From the NCBI GenBank assembly GCA_019639135.1, contig JAHBSL010000009.1, positions 1-64,000 of the forward strand: DNA of 64,000 nt, read 5' to 3'. Every line of letters begins with the position of its first letter. The stretch's first letter is position 1. Below are positions 53,118 through 62,074 of the stretch, piece after piece. Source of the stretch: Acidobacteriota bacterium (GTDB taxonomy: Bacteria > Acidobacteriota > Blastocatellia > Pyrinomonadales > Pyrinomonadaceae). The notes beneath the pieces were generated by a model. That model was not told the origin of the DNA, did no database searches, and saw only the letters and a list, made by a program, of their open reading frames with translations. A program made the translations under genes and the position numbers.

Positions 53118-55712
53118 TTAACGGAAGTCCCCATTTAGCGTAAAGTCCGCCCAGTAATAGGGTTCGTGCATATCGTTCGACTTGTTCTTGATCATTTCCA
53201 GAGAGGCTTTTTGTAAAGCCTCCGCGGACGAAAAGCCTTGCTTATAGTACCTATAGAATGCATGAGTGAAGATCTTAGTCAATTTGTCGTTCGCTTCCCA
53301 CTGAGCAGAGATCACGGTGGTTGCGCCGGCGCCCATCGCTCCCCATGCAAGACTAACAAGCCCTTCACCGTTTAGAACACTGTTTGTATCGCACGAAGCC
53401 AAAAATACGAGACTCCCTTTCTTGAGGCTCATATTTAGAAGATCGTTGACCGTGACGCGGCCATCGTGGGAGCCAGTGGCGCGGAAGGCGAGAAAGGATT
53501 CCAGCGGTTGTTCCCCATCGACCTGAGCATGCATTGATAGATGAATAATGTCAGCGTTCCCCGAGTGCCGCCGAAGATCCGCCGCAGTAGCAGCAAGGTT
53601 AGGTTGCGATCCGTAAAGACGCGCTACACTTAATGCTTCGGAATCTGCGAACCGCAGCTTGAGATCATTGAACGTGGAATTAGAGAATGCTCGAATAGTT
53701 CGTCTGTTCGGCTTTGGTTGGCTCAGGTGCTCCAGCAACAGCGAAACAGAAGGCGAATAACTGACGAGCTTCTCCTCAATGAGGTAACGTTCCCCATCGG
53801 GACTTAGAGCTTGAAAGGGGATTTTCCAAAGATGCTTGTCAGGTATGATAATGAAATGTTCTGCCGTTAAAGAAAGCGGTTTCAAGAGTTTGTCAAAAAG
53901 TTCCTTACCGTCTCTTTTGAAGAAGATCGAGTTTTTGATCTTTCTGTGAGCGGCCTCAACATCCTTGGCTAACTCGACGTCTGTGACTGGAATTTCGACC
54001 GATTTCACCGGCTTTCCTTTTTCCCACACGAATGCACTGAGCCGCCCGTCAGCTGCGAAGAAGTATGAAACAATTGCCACATTTTCGAGGTCTCGATTTT
54101 GATCTAACTTTGCAAGGTCAACCTTGGTTATAGCTAGCCGAGGAAGAGCCATCGTGACCGATCGCTCAAATTCCTCGAGTTTGCCGGGAGCTGTGGGGTC
54201 ACGAATAAACTCCGCGGAAAGCTCCCCAGCTTGTTTATGAATTTCCGGTGAGAATCCCGGCCGGGGTCTGGTTGCTGCGCCATCTATCCGGTCCCTTAGG
54301 ATCCTACCTTTTAAATAATCACTTGACTGCAATGCTATATGCGGCTGTCCCAGATTGATCTGAGTGAGCAAACGATATGCGGTATGAAAGGTATCGGATA
54401 AGCCGAGTGATAGTGCCCCGTTTTCGGAAACCAGGATCTCATCGATCAGGCTGATCGATCTTTCCAGGTTCTCAAGAGATTCACGCTTTCTGTTTGTATG
54501 GAAGTACGCGGTCGCAAGCGACAGATAGATTCGCGGTAGGTCCTCCCGAAAATTGTTCTTTATTATCAGATCGTACAATTCCTTGTTCAGTCTGATCGAC
54601 GTCTCCCAGTCCTTAAAATGTTCCGCGATTATGATCCTCCAGTTCGGGATCACGAACTCGGACATCTTCCCGGTCTTCTCGAGCTCCGCAAAGGCCTGCT
54701 CCGAGACGTCTCGCCGCCCCTCGAATCCGTGAATGATGGCCTCGCCGAGTAGCCGTTCGTGTCGATACTCACTATCGGAATCCAGTTCCGTCAGACGCCG
54801 CTGGTATTGTTTGGCCTTTGCAATCTCGTGGTTATAAAGGGCATCCAAAAGGAGCGTGGCGAGAAAGGTGCAGGCCTGGCGACGGCTTTGTGGAAGGCTG
54901 TTGAGCGATGCCTTAAGGCCCTTCTCATAGACCGCCATTGCCTGATGCTTTTGACCGCTCGCATTAAGGACCGATCCATATTCGAAAAGAGCTTCGCGGT
55001 ATCGGCCTTTATACACGGTGCCATCGGACGCGTCCACGACCATCCGAAAATGCTTCAGGCTGTTTGAATAGTTTAGTTTTGCCGACCATGCAAGGGCTAG
55101 AAATCTGTGCGTATCAAGCTTTGCCGCCGAAAGCGGCTGTTTATCAAAAAGCTTTTCGGCCTTCTCGAGCCACGATATTGCCGAGATATCATAACCGGCC
55201 TTAAAAAGCGCCCGGCCGACGCCGAGGTTGTATTCCGCCTGGATCCCGGCGTCCGACGGTGCGGTCTCGAGAGCCTTTTTTAGCTCACTGATCGATCGGG
55301 CAACATCGCGTTTCGCCCGAAACAATTCGGCAAAGGTCAGGTGGGCAAGTGCGGGCAGGCGAGCGTGCGGGCCTGATGGTGACCCGGATTGTGAAAGATA
55401 TGCAAGAGTGCTCTCGGCTGCCGCCTCGGCCTCCGTATAGCGGCCGAGTGCGATAAGGGCCTGAGCCCTAGTGTTGTAACAAATAAAGAGCCGATCGATA
55501 TTCTCCTTTACATTCCCTTGTTTTTCATAGAGGGCGATATCTTTCGCGGCACGCGTCATCGCTTCCTCCGCATCACCTTCCCAAAGGGCTAATTGCGCCC
55601 CGGTCGGCGTGCTCTGGGCAGATACGAGTGTTGCACCCGTTATACAGCAATAATAAAGCAGCAAGCCCGCCCGCCTGAACCAGCGTGCTGCAAAAATGAC
55701 GATAGGACGCAT
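53118..55712 (-). CDS. Secreted TPR-CHAT protease-like protein
   Basis: A protein of about 864 residues. A signal peptide (first 33 residues, ending TLVSAQ) is followed by 10 or more helical TPR-like repeats, then a caspase-like CHAT domain. The catalytic His is in IHLSMHAQ (about 728) and the Cys in FLASCDTN (about 773), followed by SLAWGAMGAGATTVISAQW. The ATG at 55712 is preferred because it gives an intact signal peptide; earlier in-frame starts overlap the small peptide gene. It is last in the ECF/S9/peptide operon. The target is unknown; the adjacent secreted peptide is a candidate. Confidence 0.87.
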   Translation of the reverse strand: MRPIVIFAARWFRRAGLLLYYCCITGATLVSAQSTPTGAQLALWEGDAEEAMTRAAKDIALYEKQGNVKENIDRLFICYNTRAQALIALGRYTEAEAAAESTLAYLSQSGSPSGPHARLPALAHLTFAELFRAKRDVARSISELKKALETAPSDAGIQAEYNLGVGRALFKAGYDISAISWLEKAEKLFDKQPLSAAKLDTHRFLALAWSAKLNYSNSLKHFRMVVDASDGTVYKGRYREALFEYGSVLNASGQKHQAMAVYEKGLKASLNSLPQSRRQACTFLATLLLDALYNHEIAKAKQYQRRLTELDSDSEYRHERLLGEAIIHGFEGRRDVSEQAFAELEKTGKMSEFVIPNWRIIIAEHFKDWETSIRLNKELYDLIIKNNFREDLPRIYLSLATAYFHTNRKRESLENLERSISLIDEILVSENGALSLGLSDTFHTAYRLLTQINLGQPHIALQSSDYLKGRILRDRIDGAATRPRPGFSPEIHKQAGELSAEFIRDPTAPGKLEEFERSVTMALPRLAITKVDLAKLDQNRDLENVAIVSYFFAADGRLSAFVWEKGKPVKSVEIPVTDVELAKDVEAAHRKIKNSIFFKRDGKELFDKLLKPLSLTAEHFIIIPDKHLWKIPFQALSPDGERYLIEEKLVSYSPSVSLLLEHLSQPKPNRRTIRAFSNSTFNDLKLRFADSEALSVARLYGSQPNLAATAADLRRHSGNADIIHLSMHAQVDGEQPLESFLAFRATGSHDGRVTVNDLLNMSLKKGSLVFLASCDTNSVLNGEGLVSLAWGAMGAGATTVISAQWEANDKLTKIFTHAFYRYYKQGFSSAEALQKASLEMIKNKSNDMHEPYYWADFTLNGDFR

Positions 55713-55726
55713 AAATGGTCTTGGTT

Positions 55727-55939
55727 CTACGGCTGTGGACGGCAGCCCCCCGTTGGGCAAGAGCAGATCCTGAGCGGACAATTGTCATCGCCCGAACCAG
55801 CGGACAGTACCGAAACGACCGCGTTCATAACGATGTCAAGAATGGGGTAAAACCCGCCTACAACCGGGCCGGCAAATACATTACCGGCAAGAGCCGTCGA
55901 AAATATTGTTACAAGAATAACCGACCGTAGTTTTTTCAT
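55727..55939 (-). CDS. Small secreted Cys-rich peptide
   Basis: A 70-residue protein. Residues 1-23 form a signal peptide (ending GNVFA). The mature part of about 47 residues has a hydrophobic stretch (PILDIVMNAVVSVLSAG) and a four-cysteine tail, DNCPLRICSCPTGGCRPQP. It lies 5 bp after the S9 peptidase gene, with AAGGAG inside the peptidase end, and 14 bp before the CHAT gene. Placement between two secreted proteases suggests a precursor, inhibitor or substrate. I know no named family. Confidence 0.7.
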   Translation of the reverse strand: MKKLRSVILVTIFSTALAGNVFAGPVVGGFYPILDIVMNAVVSVLSAGSGDDNCPLRICSCPTGGCRPQP

Positions 55940-55944
55940 TTGTT

Positions 55945-57873
55945 TTACTTTCTCCTTTTGGTTTGTTCGATTCGAGTTTTTAAGAACTTATAGATTGTGG
56001 CAGTTATGTATTTTCCCCCAACTCCATGCCCATCCTCGGTCGAGTAGATATACCAGACCTCGGTGTTTTGTTTTTGCAGCTGATTTTTTAGATCGACCAC
56101 ATTCGCTTCGGGGATTCGTCCGTCCCGTTTTCCCATGATCATGAGCAGGGGGATCTTGTTCCACCGGTCGGCGTTGTTCAAGGGAGACAGCGTGTCGAGC
56201 TTTGCCATCAGAGCCTCATCTTTTGGGTCTCCGTATTCGGTCTTCATAAAATCGTTGACCCAGCTTTGCGAAAGGTAACCGCGAATGGAGACGACAGGGG
56301 ACTCGGCGATCACGGCCTTTACGCGTGTGGGTTCGTGCATTGCCGCGGACAGAACGACAAATCCGCCATAGCTCTGACCCTGCAGATAGATCTGCCGAGG
56401 GTCGAGGTCCTTTTGCTTTTCCACCCAATCGAGAAGTGCTCGTATATCCTTGACCGCATGCTCCCGTTTTTCGCGGTCATCGGCATCCATGAACGAGCGC
56501 CCGAATCCGGAGGAGCCTCGGATATTCGTGTGGATGATCGAGACGCCGAGTTGTAATGCTAGAAGTGCGTCGGTGGGATCAAAGATTGGTCTATCCTGGA
56601 CCTGAGGACCCCCATGGACGCGGATAAGGACCGGGAGCCGACCGGTCTTTGTACGGGGCCTCACTATATAGCCGGTGATCTCCATGTTGTCGAACGAATT
56701 CCATCTGATGACCTCCGGCGGCCCGACCGTCCCGTCCAATGCGGCGGGCAGCCGTCCCTTTGTCCAATTGGCCGTCTCGCCGGTCGCGAGGTTGAACGAC
56801 TGGATATAAGTTGGTTTTTCATTGTTCTCAAGGGTATAGACCAGTTCCCCGTTGCTCAGCCATCGCGTATTCCATATAACAAAGGATCCTTTTATAAACG
56901 GCGGGACCTCTTTTCCGAGGCTTCCGTTCTTGAACGCGAATATTCTCAGATGGTCAATGCCATCACGGGTTTCCTGCACCAGCAGATTGCCGCCCCCGGG
57001 CGAGATCTTAAAATCATGTGACGGTGCTATTGTGCCGGGAAAGTTTAACGGAGCTGCACGGCCTTTCTTCAGATCATAAACAGCGATACACGCGTGGCCC
57101 TTGCAGACATCGGACCCCTCGGAACTGTAGACGACGTACCCGCTGGCAAGCGATCCTTTTGGCGAATTGCCTTTGTCGGCTATCGTTGAGAGGGTGTTTG
57201 TCTCGGGTTCGAACACATGCAAGGACTGGGTCGAGGACGACCGCCAGTTTTTTAACAGTAGATGTTTCTCATCCGCGTCAAGGACGTACCATATTCCCGG
57301 AAGCTTGGCCTCAAAACACGTCTCGACCAGCGCGGCCGACCGACACAACTTGCTCGTTTTCGATTCATAATCGATCTTTGTGTAGTAGACCGCGTCGCCG
57401 GTCTTGCCCCACACGGCGGATTCGATCGATTCGTCCTTACCCGTCAGAAGCGCGGCTTTCTTTTCGGTCCGGTCCTTAAGATCATACAGATATAGTTGAA
57501 AGGTATCGGGTTTTTCGTGGTCCGAAATGAACAGGAACGAGCCGCCGTCAGGGCTGAAGCGGACCAGGTGGGGGACCGCTTTTTCCGTAAGTTTTACGGG
57601 TTTGGCAAGCGGGGAGTCGAGAAGGTATATATTTCTCGTCTCATCGGTAACCAGCAACCGCCGATTCGCCTTGTCGGCATCCCAAATCAGATTGCTTCTG
57701 ATCTCGTTCTGTTCATAAAAGAGCTTGCTGACCTCGGAAGTCCGGATAGGCGGCACGCCTTCGACCCGGTATGATTCAGGCACGGGAAGTATATCTTTGT
57801 CCTGCGCCGCCAACGGAGAAACGCATACGAGGCCGAGGAGGATCAAATTTAGCGTTCTGACTGTGAATTTCAT
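55945..57873 (-). CDS. Secreted S9 family prolyl oligopeptidase-like peptidase
   Basis: A 642-residue serine peptidase with a signal peptide (1-23), a beta-propeller of about 370 residues and an alpha/beta hydrolase domain. The triad is Ser about 500 (GQSYGGF), Asp about 587 (GKRDGRIP) and His about 617 (EDGHGV). It resembles dipeptidyl/acylaminoacyl peptidases. It is third in the operon from the ECF sigma factor, just before the Cys-rich peptide. Confidence 0.9.
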   Translation of the reverse strand: MKFTVRTLNLILLGLVCVSPLAAQDKDILPVPESYRVEGVPPIRTSEVSKLFYEQNEIRSNLIWDADKANRRLLVTDETRNIYLLDSPLAKPVKLTEKAVPHLVRFSPDGGSFLFISDHEKPDTFQLYLYDLKDRTEKKAALLTGKDESIESAVWGKTGDAVYYTKIDYESKTSKLCRSAALVETCFEAKLPGIWYVLDADEKHLLLKNWRSSSTQSLHVFEPETNTLSTIADKGNSPKGSLASGYVVYSSEGSDVCKGHACIAVYDLKKGRAAPLNFPGTIAPSHDFKISPGGGNLLVQETRDGIDHLRIFAFKNGSLGKEVPPFIKGSFVIWNTRWLSNGELVYTLENNEKPTYIQSFNLATGETANWTKGRLPAALDGTVGPPEVIRWNSFDNMEITGYIVRPRTKTGRLPVLIRVHGGPQVQDRPIFDPTDALLALQLGVSIIHTNIRGSSGFGRSFMDADDREKREHAVKDIRALLDWVEKQKDLDPRQIYLQGQSYGGFVVLSAAMHEPTRVKAVIAESPVVSIRGYLSQSWVNDFMKTEYGDPKDEALMAKLDTLSPLNNADRWNKIPLLMIMGKRDGRIPEANVVDLKNQLQKQNTEVWYIYSTEDGHGVGGKYITATIYKFLKTRIEQTKRRK

Positions 57874-57913
57874 TCTTGTCCTTCTCCGTGCAAGCTGAAA
57901 TAGTTTTCTTTGC

Positions 57914-58873
57914 CTATTTATTTCCGGAGCAACGAGTCACCGATCGTTGTTGTTTGCCCAACACCCTTTTTTGAATCGATCGGATATCCTCGGACGTAAA
58001 CTTTTGAGAATCTGCCACTATCACTAGGCCGTTTTCGAGCGTGATAATCACCTTCCAATTATACGATCTCTTTGGATCCAGGTGCTTCTTCAACAGGTAG
58101 GACGTAGAGCTCTCCGTTTCGAATTCATCGATTAGGATCTCTTCGTCGTCCGAAATATAGAGGTGATATTTCACGGCATTCGGAACGCGCTGCCACCGCA
58201 GCACCAGGTCCGGTTCAACATACTCGAGCGCCATGCCGAGCTTGCTCTCTGTCCCACATTTCGATATCTCACCTCTGATTCGGGAGACAGCATCACCTAC
58301 GAGCCTCGCCGGAGCCCCTCGGTTATCGCTGGAACTTTTCGAGGTTTGCTTCACACGACGCCTTGGCGATCGCTGGCCTGATAAGGCTCGATCCGGGGGC
58401 TGATCCTCACGGTTGGTTCCATCAGGTTGATCAGGAAGTGCGACGTTCGGTTCTTTAGCTTCATCGAGTCTTGTAATGGAAATCGGACTTTCACTCTCGA
58501 ATGATCTCGCGACCTCGCTTTCAACACCCGGTCCGTTCGAAGCGGAAAAAAGAAGCACAAGTGCCAACCCCAGAGTCACGACCAGAGCACCGCCGCTCCA
58601 GGCTAGACCGCTCGGCTTGGTGAAGAACCCGCCGATAATGCGGATGTACGGCGGACCCGAATATACCGACTCGTCGTTGGCCTGTGACTCTTGCGAACCG
58701 TCTTCGCCCATGACGGCGGTCCAAAATTTCCTAGGATCCGGCAAGGGTAGTAGCCCGCGACACTCCGCACATCGGATCAGATGCCCGCCGATGCAACGCG
58801 ACTCACTTGCAGCGAGAGATCCGGCGCGGAACGTCGCGATCTGATTCCTTGTTAAGTGCTCCGATGGATTCAT
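57914..58873 (-). CDS. Zinc-finger transmembrane anti-sigma-like protein
   Basis: A 319-residue single-pass membrane protein. The N-terminus has the anti-sigma zinc motif H31-x3-C35-x2-C38 (GGHLIRCAEC). A transmembrane helix spans about residues 91-113. The outer part has a Pro/Ser-rich linker and a fibronectin-like domain (VLRWQRVPNAVKYHLYISDD, NWKVIITLENG), probably the sensor. It overlaps the sigma gene by 4 bp, the usual arrangement for a sigma/anti-sigma pair. Confidence 0.8.
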   Translation of the reverse strand: MNPSEHLTRNQIATFRAGSLAASESRCIGGHLIRCAECRGLLPLPDPRKFWTAVMGEDGSQESQANDESVYSGPPYIRIIGGFFTKPSGLAWSGGALVVTLGLALVLLFSASNGPGVESEVARSFESESPISITRLDEAKEPNVALPDQPDGTNREDQPPDRALSGQRSPRRRVKQTSKSSSDNRGAPARLVGDAVSRIRGEISKCGTESKLGMALEYVEPDLVLRWQRVPNAVKYHLYISDDEEILIDEFETESSTSYLLKKHLDPKRSYNWKVIITLENGLVIVADSQKFTSEDIRSIQKRVLGKQQRSVTRCSGNK

Positions 58874-59562
58874 CTTCGTATCGATCCTTCGAGTTTCACC
58901 CGTGCTTCGTACCTTGCCTTCTTGATCGATCCAGCTGTTCCCTCAGTTCTTTCGGCGATTTCCGCATCGGTCATGGGCAGCCGGTCACAAACGTCATTCC
59001 AATCCTTTTCGCTAAAATCCAAAGCCGCTGCCAACTCCTTTTCCGTAATACCGATTTGCAGAAGGTAGATGATTAGTTCGTGTGAATGCAGCAGCAAGGA
59101 TCGACGCTGCCGCAATGACAGTGAGCAAGTTGCTTGCCAGACTTGCTCAATGAGAGAAAAAACTTCAGCGTCGGTTTGGCCCTCAACGGATGGGTCTTCG
59201 ATTTCGGAAAGTTCGTCGAGCGACAGACGCAAGTGTCTGCCGTTCTGCGAGAGTTGGCGATTCACCTCGTTGTAGGTGGTCCGGGCCGCGAAGGAGGTCC
59301 AATCCTCGCCGGACATTTGTTCACTCTTTTCCGGGTATTTCGTCCCCCACCGCCAGATTCTGAGCGCTACTTCCTGCAAAAGATCTGATCTGTTCGCCGG
59401 ATCAAGCCGCGAGCTCCGCCGGGCGATGATCCGATGAACGATCGGCAGAGCGGTGAGTAAGGAATGTTTCGCGCGCACACCACCGGAGGGCGACGTGCGA
59501 TTCGCCTCGTTTTGATCGCAGTCGTTATGTTGCGGTAGTTCTTCTAAAAGAGAATCAATCAT
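58870..59562 (-). CDS. ECF-like sigma-70 family factor
   Basis: A 230-residue sigma factor with region 2 around NRSDLLQEVALRIWRWGTKY and SFAARTTYNEVNRQL, and region 4 around LPMTDAEIAERTEGTAGSIKKARYEARVKL. A linker helix segment (LLLHSHELIIYLLQIGI) is longer than usual. It heads the operon with the anti-sigma-like, S9, peptide and CHAT genes and probably drives them. Confidence 0.83.
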   Translation of the reverse strand: MIDSLLEELPQHNDCDQNEANRTSPSGGVRAKHSLLTALPIVHRIIARRSSRLDPANRSDLLQEVALRIWRWGTKYPEKSEQMSGEDWTSFAARTTYNEVNRQLSQNGRHLRLSLDELSEIEDPSVEGQTDAEVFSLIEQVWQATCSLSLRQRRSLLLHSHELIIYLLQIGITEKELAAALDFSEKDWNDVCDRLPMTDAEIAERTEGTAGSIKKARYEARVKLEGSIRR

Positions 59563-59620
59563 TAATCTCTTTTCGAGGGCGACCTTCCAGGTCCTTCCGG
59601 GCGAAAACTTTCTGATCGTT

Positions 59621-59637
59621 CCGTCTGTTAGAGACGG
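59621..59637. promoter_or_regulatory. Inverted repeat before the sigma factor gene
   Basis: CCGTCT, five bases, AGACGG forms a perfect dyad about 60 bp before the sigma gene start. It may be part of the ECF promoter region or an operator. No standard -35/-10 pair was recognised. Confidence 0.35.
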
Positions 59638-59719
59638 TTTTGCAATATCTGCCTCAAAACCTTGCCTAAAGCGTAACCGCGGAGGTTAAGGAGGGTTTTT
59701 ATAGTTAGATATCTAAAAT

Positions 59720-60082
59720 TTGTCGGCTTGGGTTTTCGTGATCTCGGGCAGGAAAACGTGGGCCGGGGTTGTTCTCGCGTTACATAAATTCTGCAATAGC
59801 CAAAGAAAATTAGTCAAATGTTTGAGAACTTTAACCAATAACGGAAACCTGGCTCTTCTCGCAGGTTACGATTTTCTCGACCCTTGCCTTCTAGGTGAAA
59901 CAGGAACAGGCAAAACTCATACCGCAAGGCTGATCCGTGATCTAAGCCCCAGAGCCAAGATGCCATTTGTGGCCGTTGATTGTGCGGAACTGACCCCCTC
60001 GGTCATTGAGGCAGAGTTATTCGGATATCTGGACATTAGCCGATCGGGTCTAATAAAGAAACTAAAACGGCTGGCACACTGA
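59720..60082 (+). pseudogene. Internally deleted sigma-54 activator remnant
   Basis: The frame contains the start of an AAA+ sigma-54 activator domain (Walker A LLGETGTGKTHTARLI, then PFVAVDCAELTPSVIEAELFGY). It jumps directly to the final turn of a Fis-type HTH (LDISRSGLIKKLKRLAH). The GAFTGA loop, Walker B and sensor parts are missing, so about 250 residues have been lost in frame. The N-terminal 50 residues are not conserved-looking. It cannot work as an activator. Confidence 0.65.
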
Positions 60083-60199
60083 TCGTTGGCGGTATCGGTG
60101 GTTTATTTCTGCTTGTGTTGGTGCATAAATAAACCACTTCGGTGCAAAAATGAACCATCGAAAGCGGATCTCAGGCTCCGACTTCCAGGCGTCGATGCA

Positions 60200-61600
60200 T
60201 CACTGCAAATCTCTCCACTCCTGAAATTCGCTCGGCCGAACCCTGTATCGTGCCACGTTCCCATCATGCAGGCTAATGATCTCAGCTTCGATCAGATCGA
60301 AGAGAGGATCTCGGTCGGCTTCCGGAATCTGTTGTTTTTCGATAAGGTCGCGAATCTTTTGTACAACCTGTTCGCCCGCCACTTTGTCAAGAATTATCGA
60401 TCTGACGATTTCCTGGATCGGCTCCCGGTATCTAAGTTTCAGCAGATTGGGTTCCCCCAGGGACCGTTGAACAGCCGTGTACCGTTGAGAAGACCTATTG
60501 TAGGCCCACATATATAGATCGCGGATCAAACTGACATTATTTTTTTCGTAAACGCCAAGGAGAGCGCTGACATACGCGGCTTGATCAACATCCGTAAAGG
60601 AGAGTGGTTTAAGGTTCGCCTTTATTAAGGGAATGTTCGCCACAAGCCTCGCCGTTCTCTTATTCACGTCCTCAAAAGCTTGCATATAGGACAAATGAAC
60701 AATAGAGAATAGGGACTGCTCGAACGGATCTTCTATTGCATTGAGTTTCTCCACAAAGAGGTCGAAGCATTCGCGAAGGAGCTGAGGATTTTCGAGCGGC
60801 ATGTAGGTCGAGCCCCCGATGCCTACGATCAGCGATCTCAGACGGCCCGAAGCGGCAGGGTCTCCGAGGAGATTCTCGGAGAGAAGCGCGTGAATACTGC
60901 GGATCTCTTGAGACGTGATCTGGTCTTCCTCGGCGGATTCCACGATATATTCGATAGCCGCCTTGTGGTTCAGGATCATTTGAGCCTCAGATGCATCCTT
61001 GCCCGCGGCTGTCTCGCCCTGTTCGATCAATCGCTTGGTCTCGAGCAGCGAATACGTATTTCCCTCAAGCCGGCTCGAGTTCCAGGAAAGATCGATCAAA
61101 AGGCGGCTCAATATATTTCGAGCGTATGTGCCCGCTGGGCGCTCTATCGCTTCTACCCGTCCGACCACTAGTAACTCTTCGCGCTGTTCGGTCCCCAAAT
61201 AAAAAGTTTCATTTGGTTGGTAGGAGTGCAAAAAGTCCCGATCGTATCCGACCGGTTCCCGCTCCTTTATGTCCCGAGACACATATTCCAAGAGGGACTT
61301 CGAGTCGGGAGAAAGTTGTATTCCTTTGAAGGGGTCGGACTCTTTGATATCGGACGGCTCACCGTCCGCGGGTGGTTGTTCAGAAAGCACGTAGACACGC
61401 GAGCGGGCCGAGCCTTTCGGGATGATCAGTTTTCTTTCTTCCAGAGAAATCAAGGCTCGTCGAATCGCTTTCCGTGCGGTGTTGTCGTCCTTGGAAAAGC
61501 CTGCCGCCGCCGCGATCGAACGGATGCTGACCTCCGGTTCCTCGTTGAGTAAATCCAAAATAATGGTTTCAAGTTCAGCAGTCTTTTTCGGTTCCCGCAT
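60200..61600 (-). CDS. Fic family protein with N-terminal winged HTH
   Basis: A 466-residue protein. The N-terminus (1-75) is a winged HTH. An inhibitory-helix motif SSRLEGN ([ST]xxxE[GN]) is near residue 177. The Fic motif reads HLSYMQAFEDVNKRTAR near 300-313, where Gln stands in the place of the usual catalytic His of HPFxDGNxR and another His lies six residues earlier. Proteins of this form are a recognised Fic branch, but their AMPylation ability is doubtful. The ATG at 61600 is preferred over TTG at 61609. Repeated half-sites upstream suggest autoregulation. Confidence 0.85.
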   Translation of the reverse strand: MREPKKTAELETIILDLLNEEPEVSIRSIAAAAGFSKDDNTARKAIRRALISLEERKLIIPKGSARSRVYVLSEQPPADGEPSDIKESDPFKGIQLSPDSKSLLEYVSRDIKEREPVGYDRDFLHSYQPNETFYLGTEQREELLVVGRVEAIERPAGTYARNILSRLLIDLSWNSSRLEGNTYSLLETKRLIEQGETAAGKDASEAQMILNHKAAIEYIVESAEEDQITSQEIRSIHALLSENLLGDPAASGRLRSLIVGIGGSTYMPLENPQLLRECFDLFVEKLNAIEDPFEQSLFSIVHLSYMQAFEDVNKRTARLVANIPLIKANLKPLSFTDVDQAAYVSALLGVYEKNNVSLIRDLYMWAYNRSSQRYTAVQRSLGEPNLLKLRYREPIQEIVRSIILDKVAGEQVVQKIRDLIEKQQIPEADRDPLFDLIEAEIISLHDGNVARYRVRPSEFQEWRDLQ

Positions 61601-61616
61601 AGTGATCAATGTTTCG

Positions 61617-61766
61617 CTAAATAGGACATTTCAAATGTCCTATTTAGATTATTTAGGACATTATACTGGCAATTTCCCATCTCAACAAGTTAATTAGGAC
61701 ATTATGGCTTCTAAAAACCGTGTAAAAAGACATTATAATGTCCCATTTAGGGCTAATTAGGACATT
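61617..61766. promoter_or_regulatory. Array of AGGACATT half-sites upstream of fic
   Basis: The unit TAGGACATT or close variants occurs about seven times in 150 bp. It appears as a full dyad at 61617-61648 (ATAGGACATT facing AATGTCCTAT), as direct copies at 61652-61662, 61692-61703 and 61755-61766, and as a second, imperfect facing pair at 61729-61750. The first dyad lies about 20 bp before the fic start. This is a strong autoregulatory operator cluster for the winged HTH. Confidence 0.7.
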
Positions 61767-62074
61767 AAAACCCGTCCGCGACAGACTGATATTCCGTTTC
61801 CTTTTCATTGTTCGCGGAATGCTCCTTTTACCTGCGGCGATATCTAACATCTGTATAAAATAACCCTCACGGATCAGCCTCCGACCTGTAAGGTGACCGT
61901 TCCGCACGCCGTGGTCGGCGTTGCAGAACGACTTGCTTCGCCGTCCGTCAATCTCTCGTTAAATCTGCTCCCTTCCTCATAACCCGGAAAACAAAGGCTG
62001 TCGGCAAATGCGGAATCGACGGCCTCTCAGGGTGGCTCGTTTCAAATCACCATCAAGATCGAAGGAGAGTAAGC
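61767..62074. other. Intergenic region before the SLOG gene
   Basis: About 300 bp without a supported gene. The right end carries AAGGAG before the SLOG start codon. Nothing else is recognised. Confidence 0.4.

Noticed and set aside
60040..60131. Tiny membrane peptide GTLIVGGIGGLFLLVLVHK after the sigma-54 remnant
   Set aside because: The frame has no start codon and is cut off upstream by a stop; probably another scrap of decayed DNA.
61617..61766. Possible CRISPR array
   Set aside because: Repeats are only 8-10 bases, occur in both orientations and have irregular spacing; they fit operators, not CRISPR.
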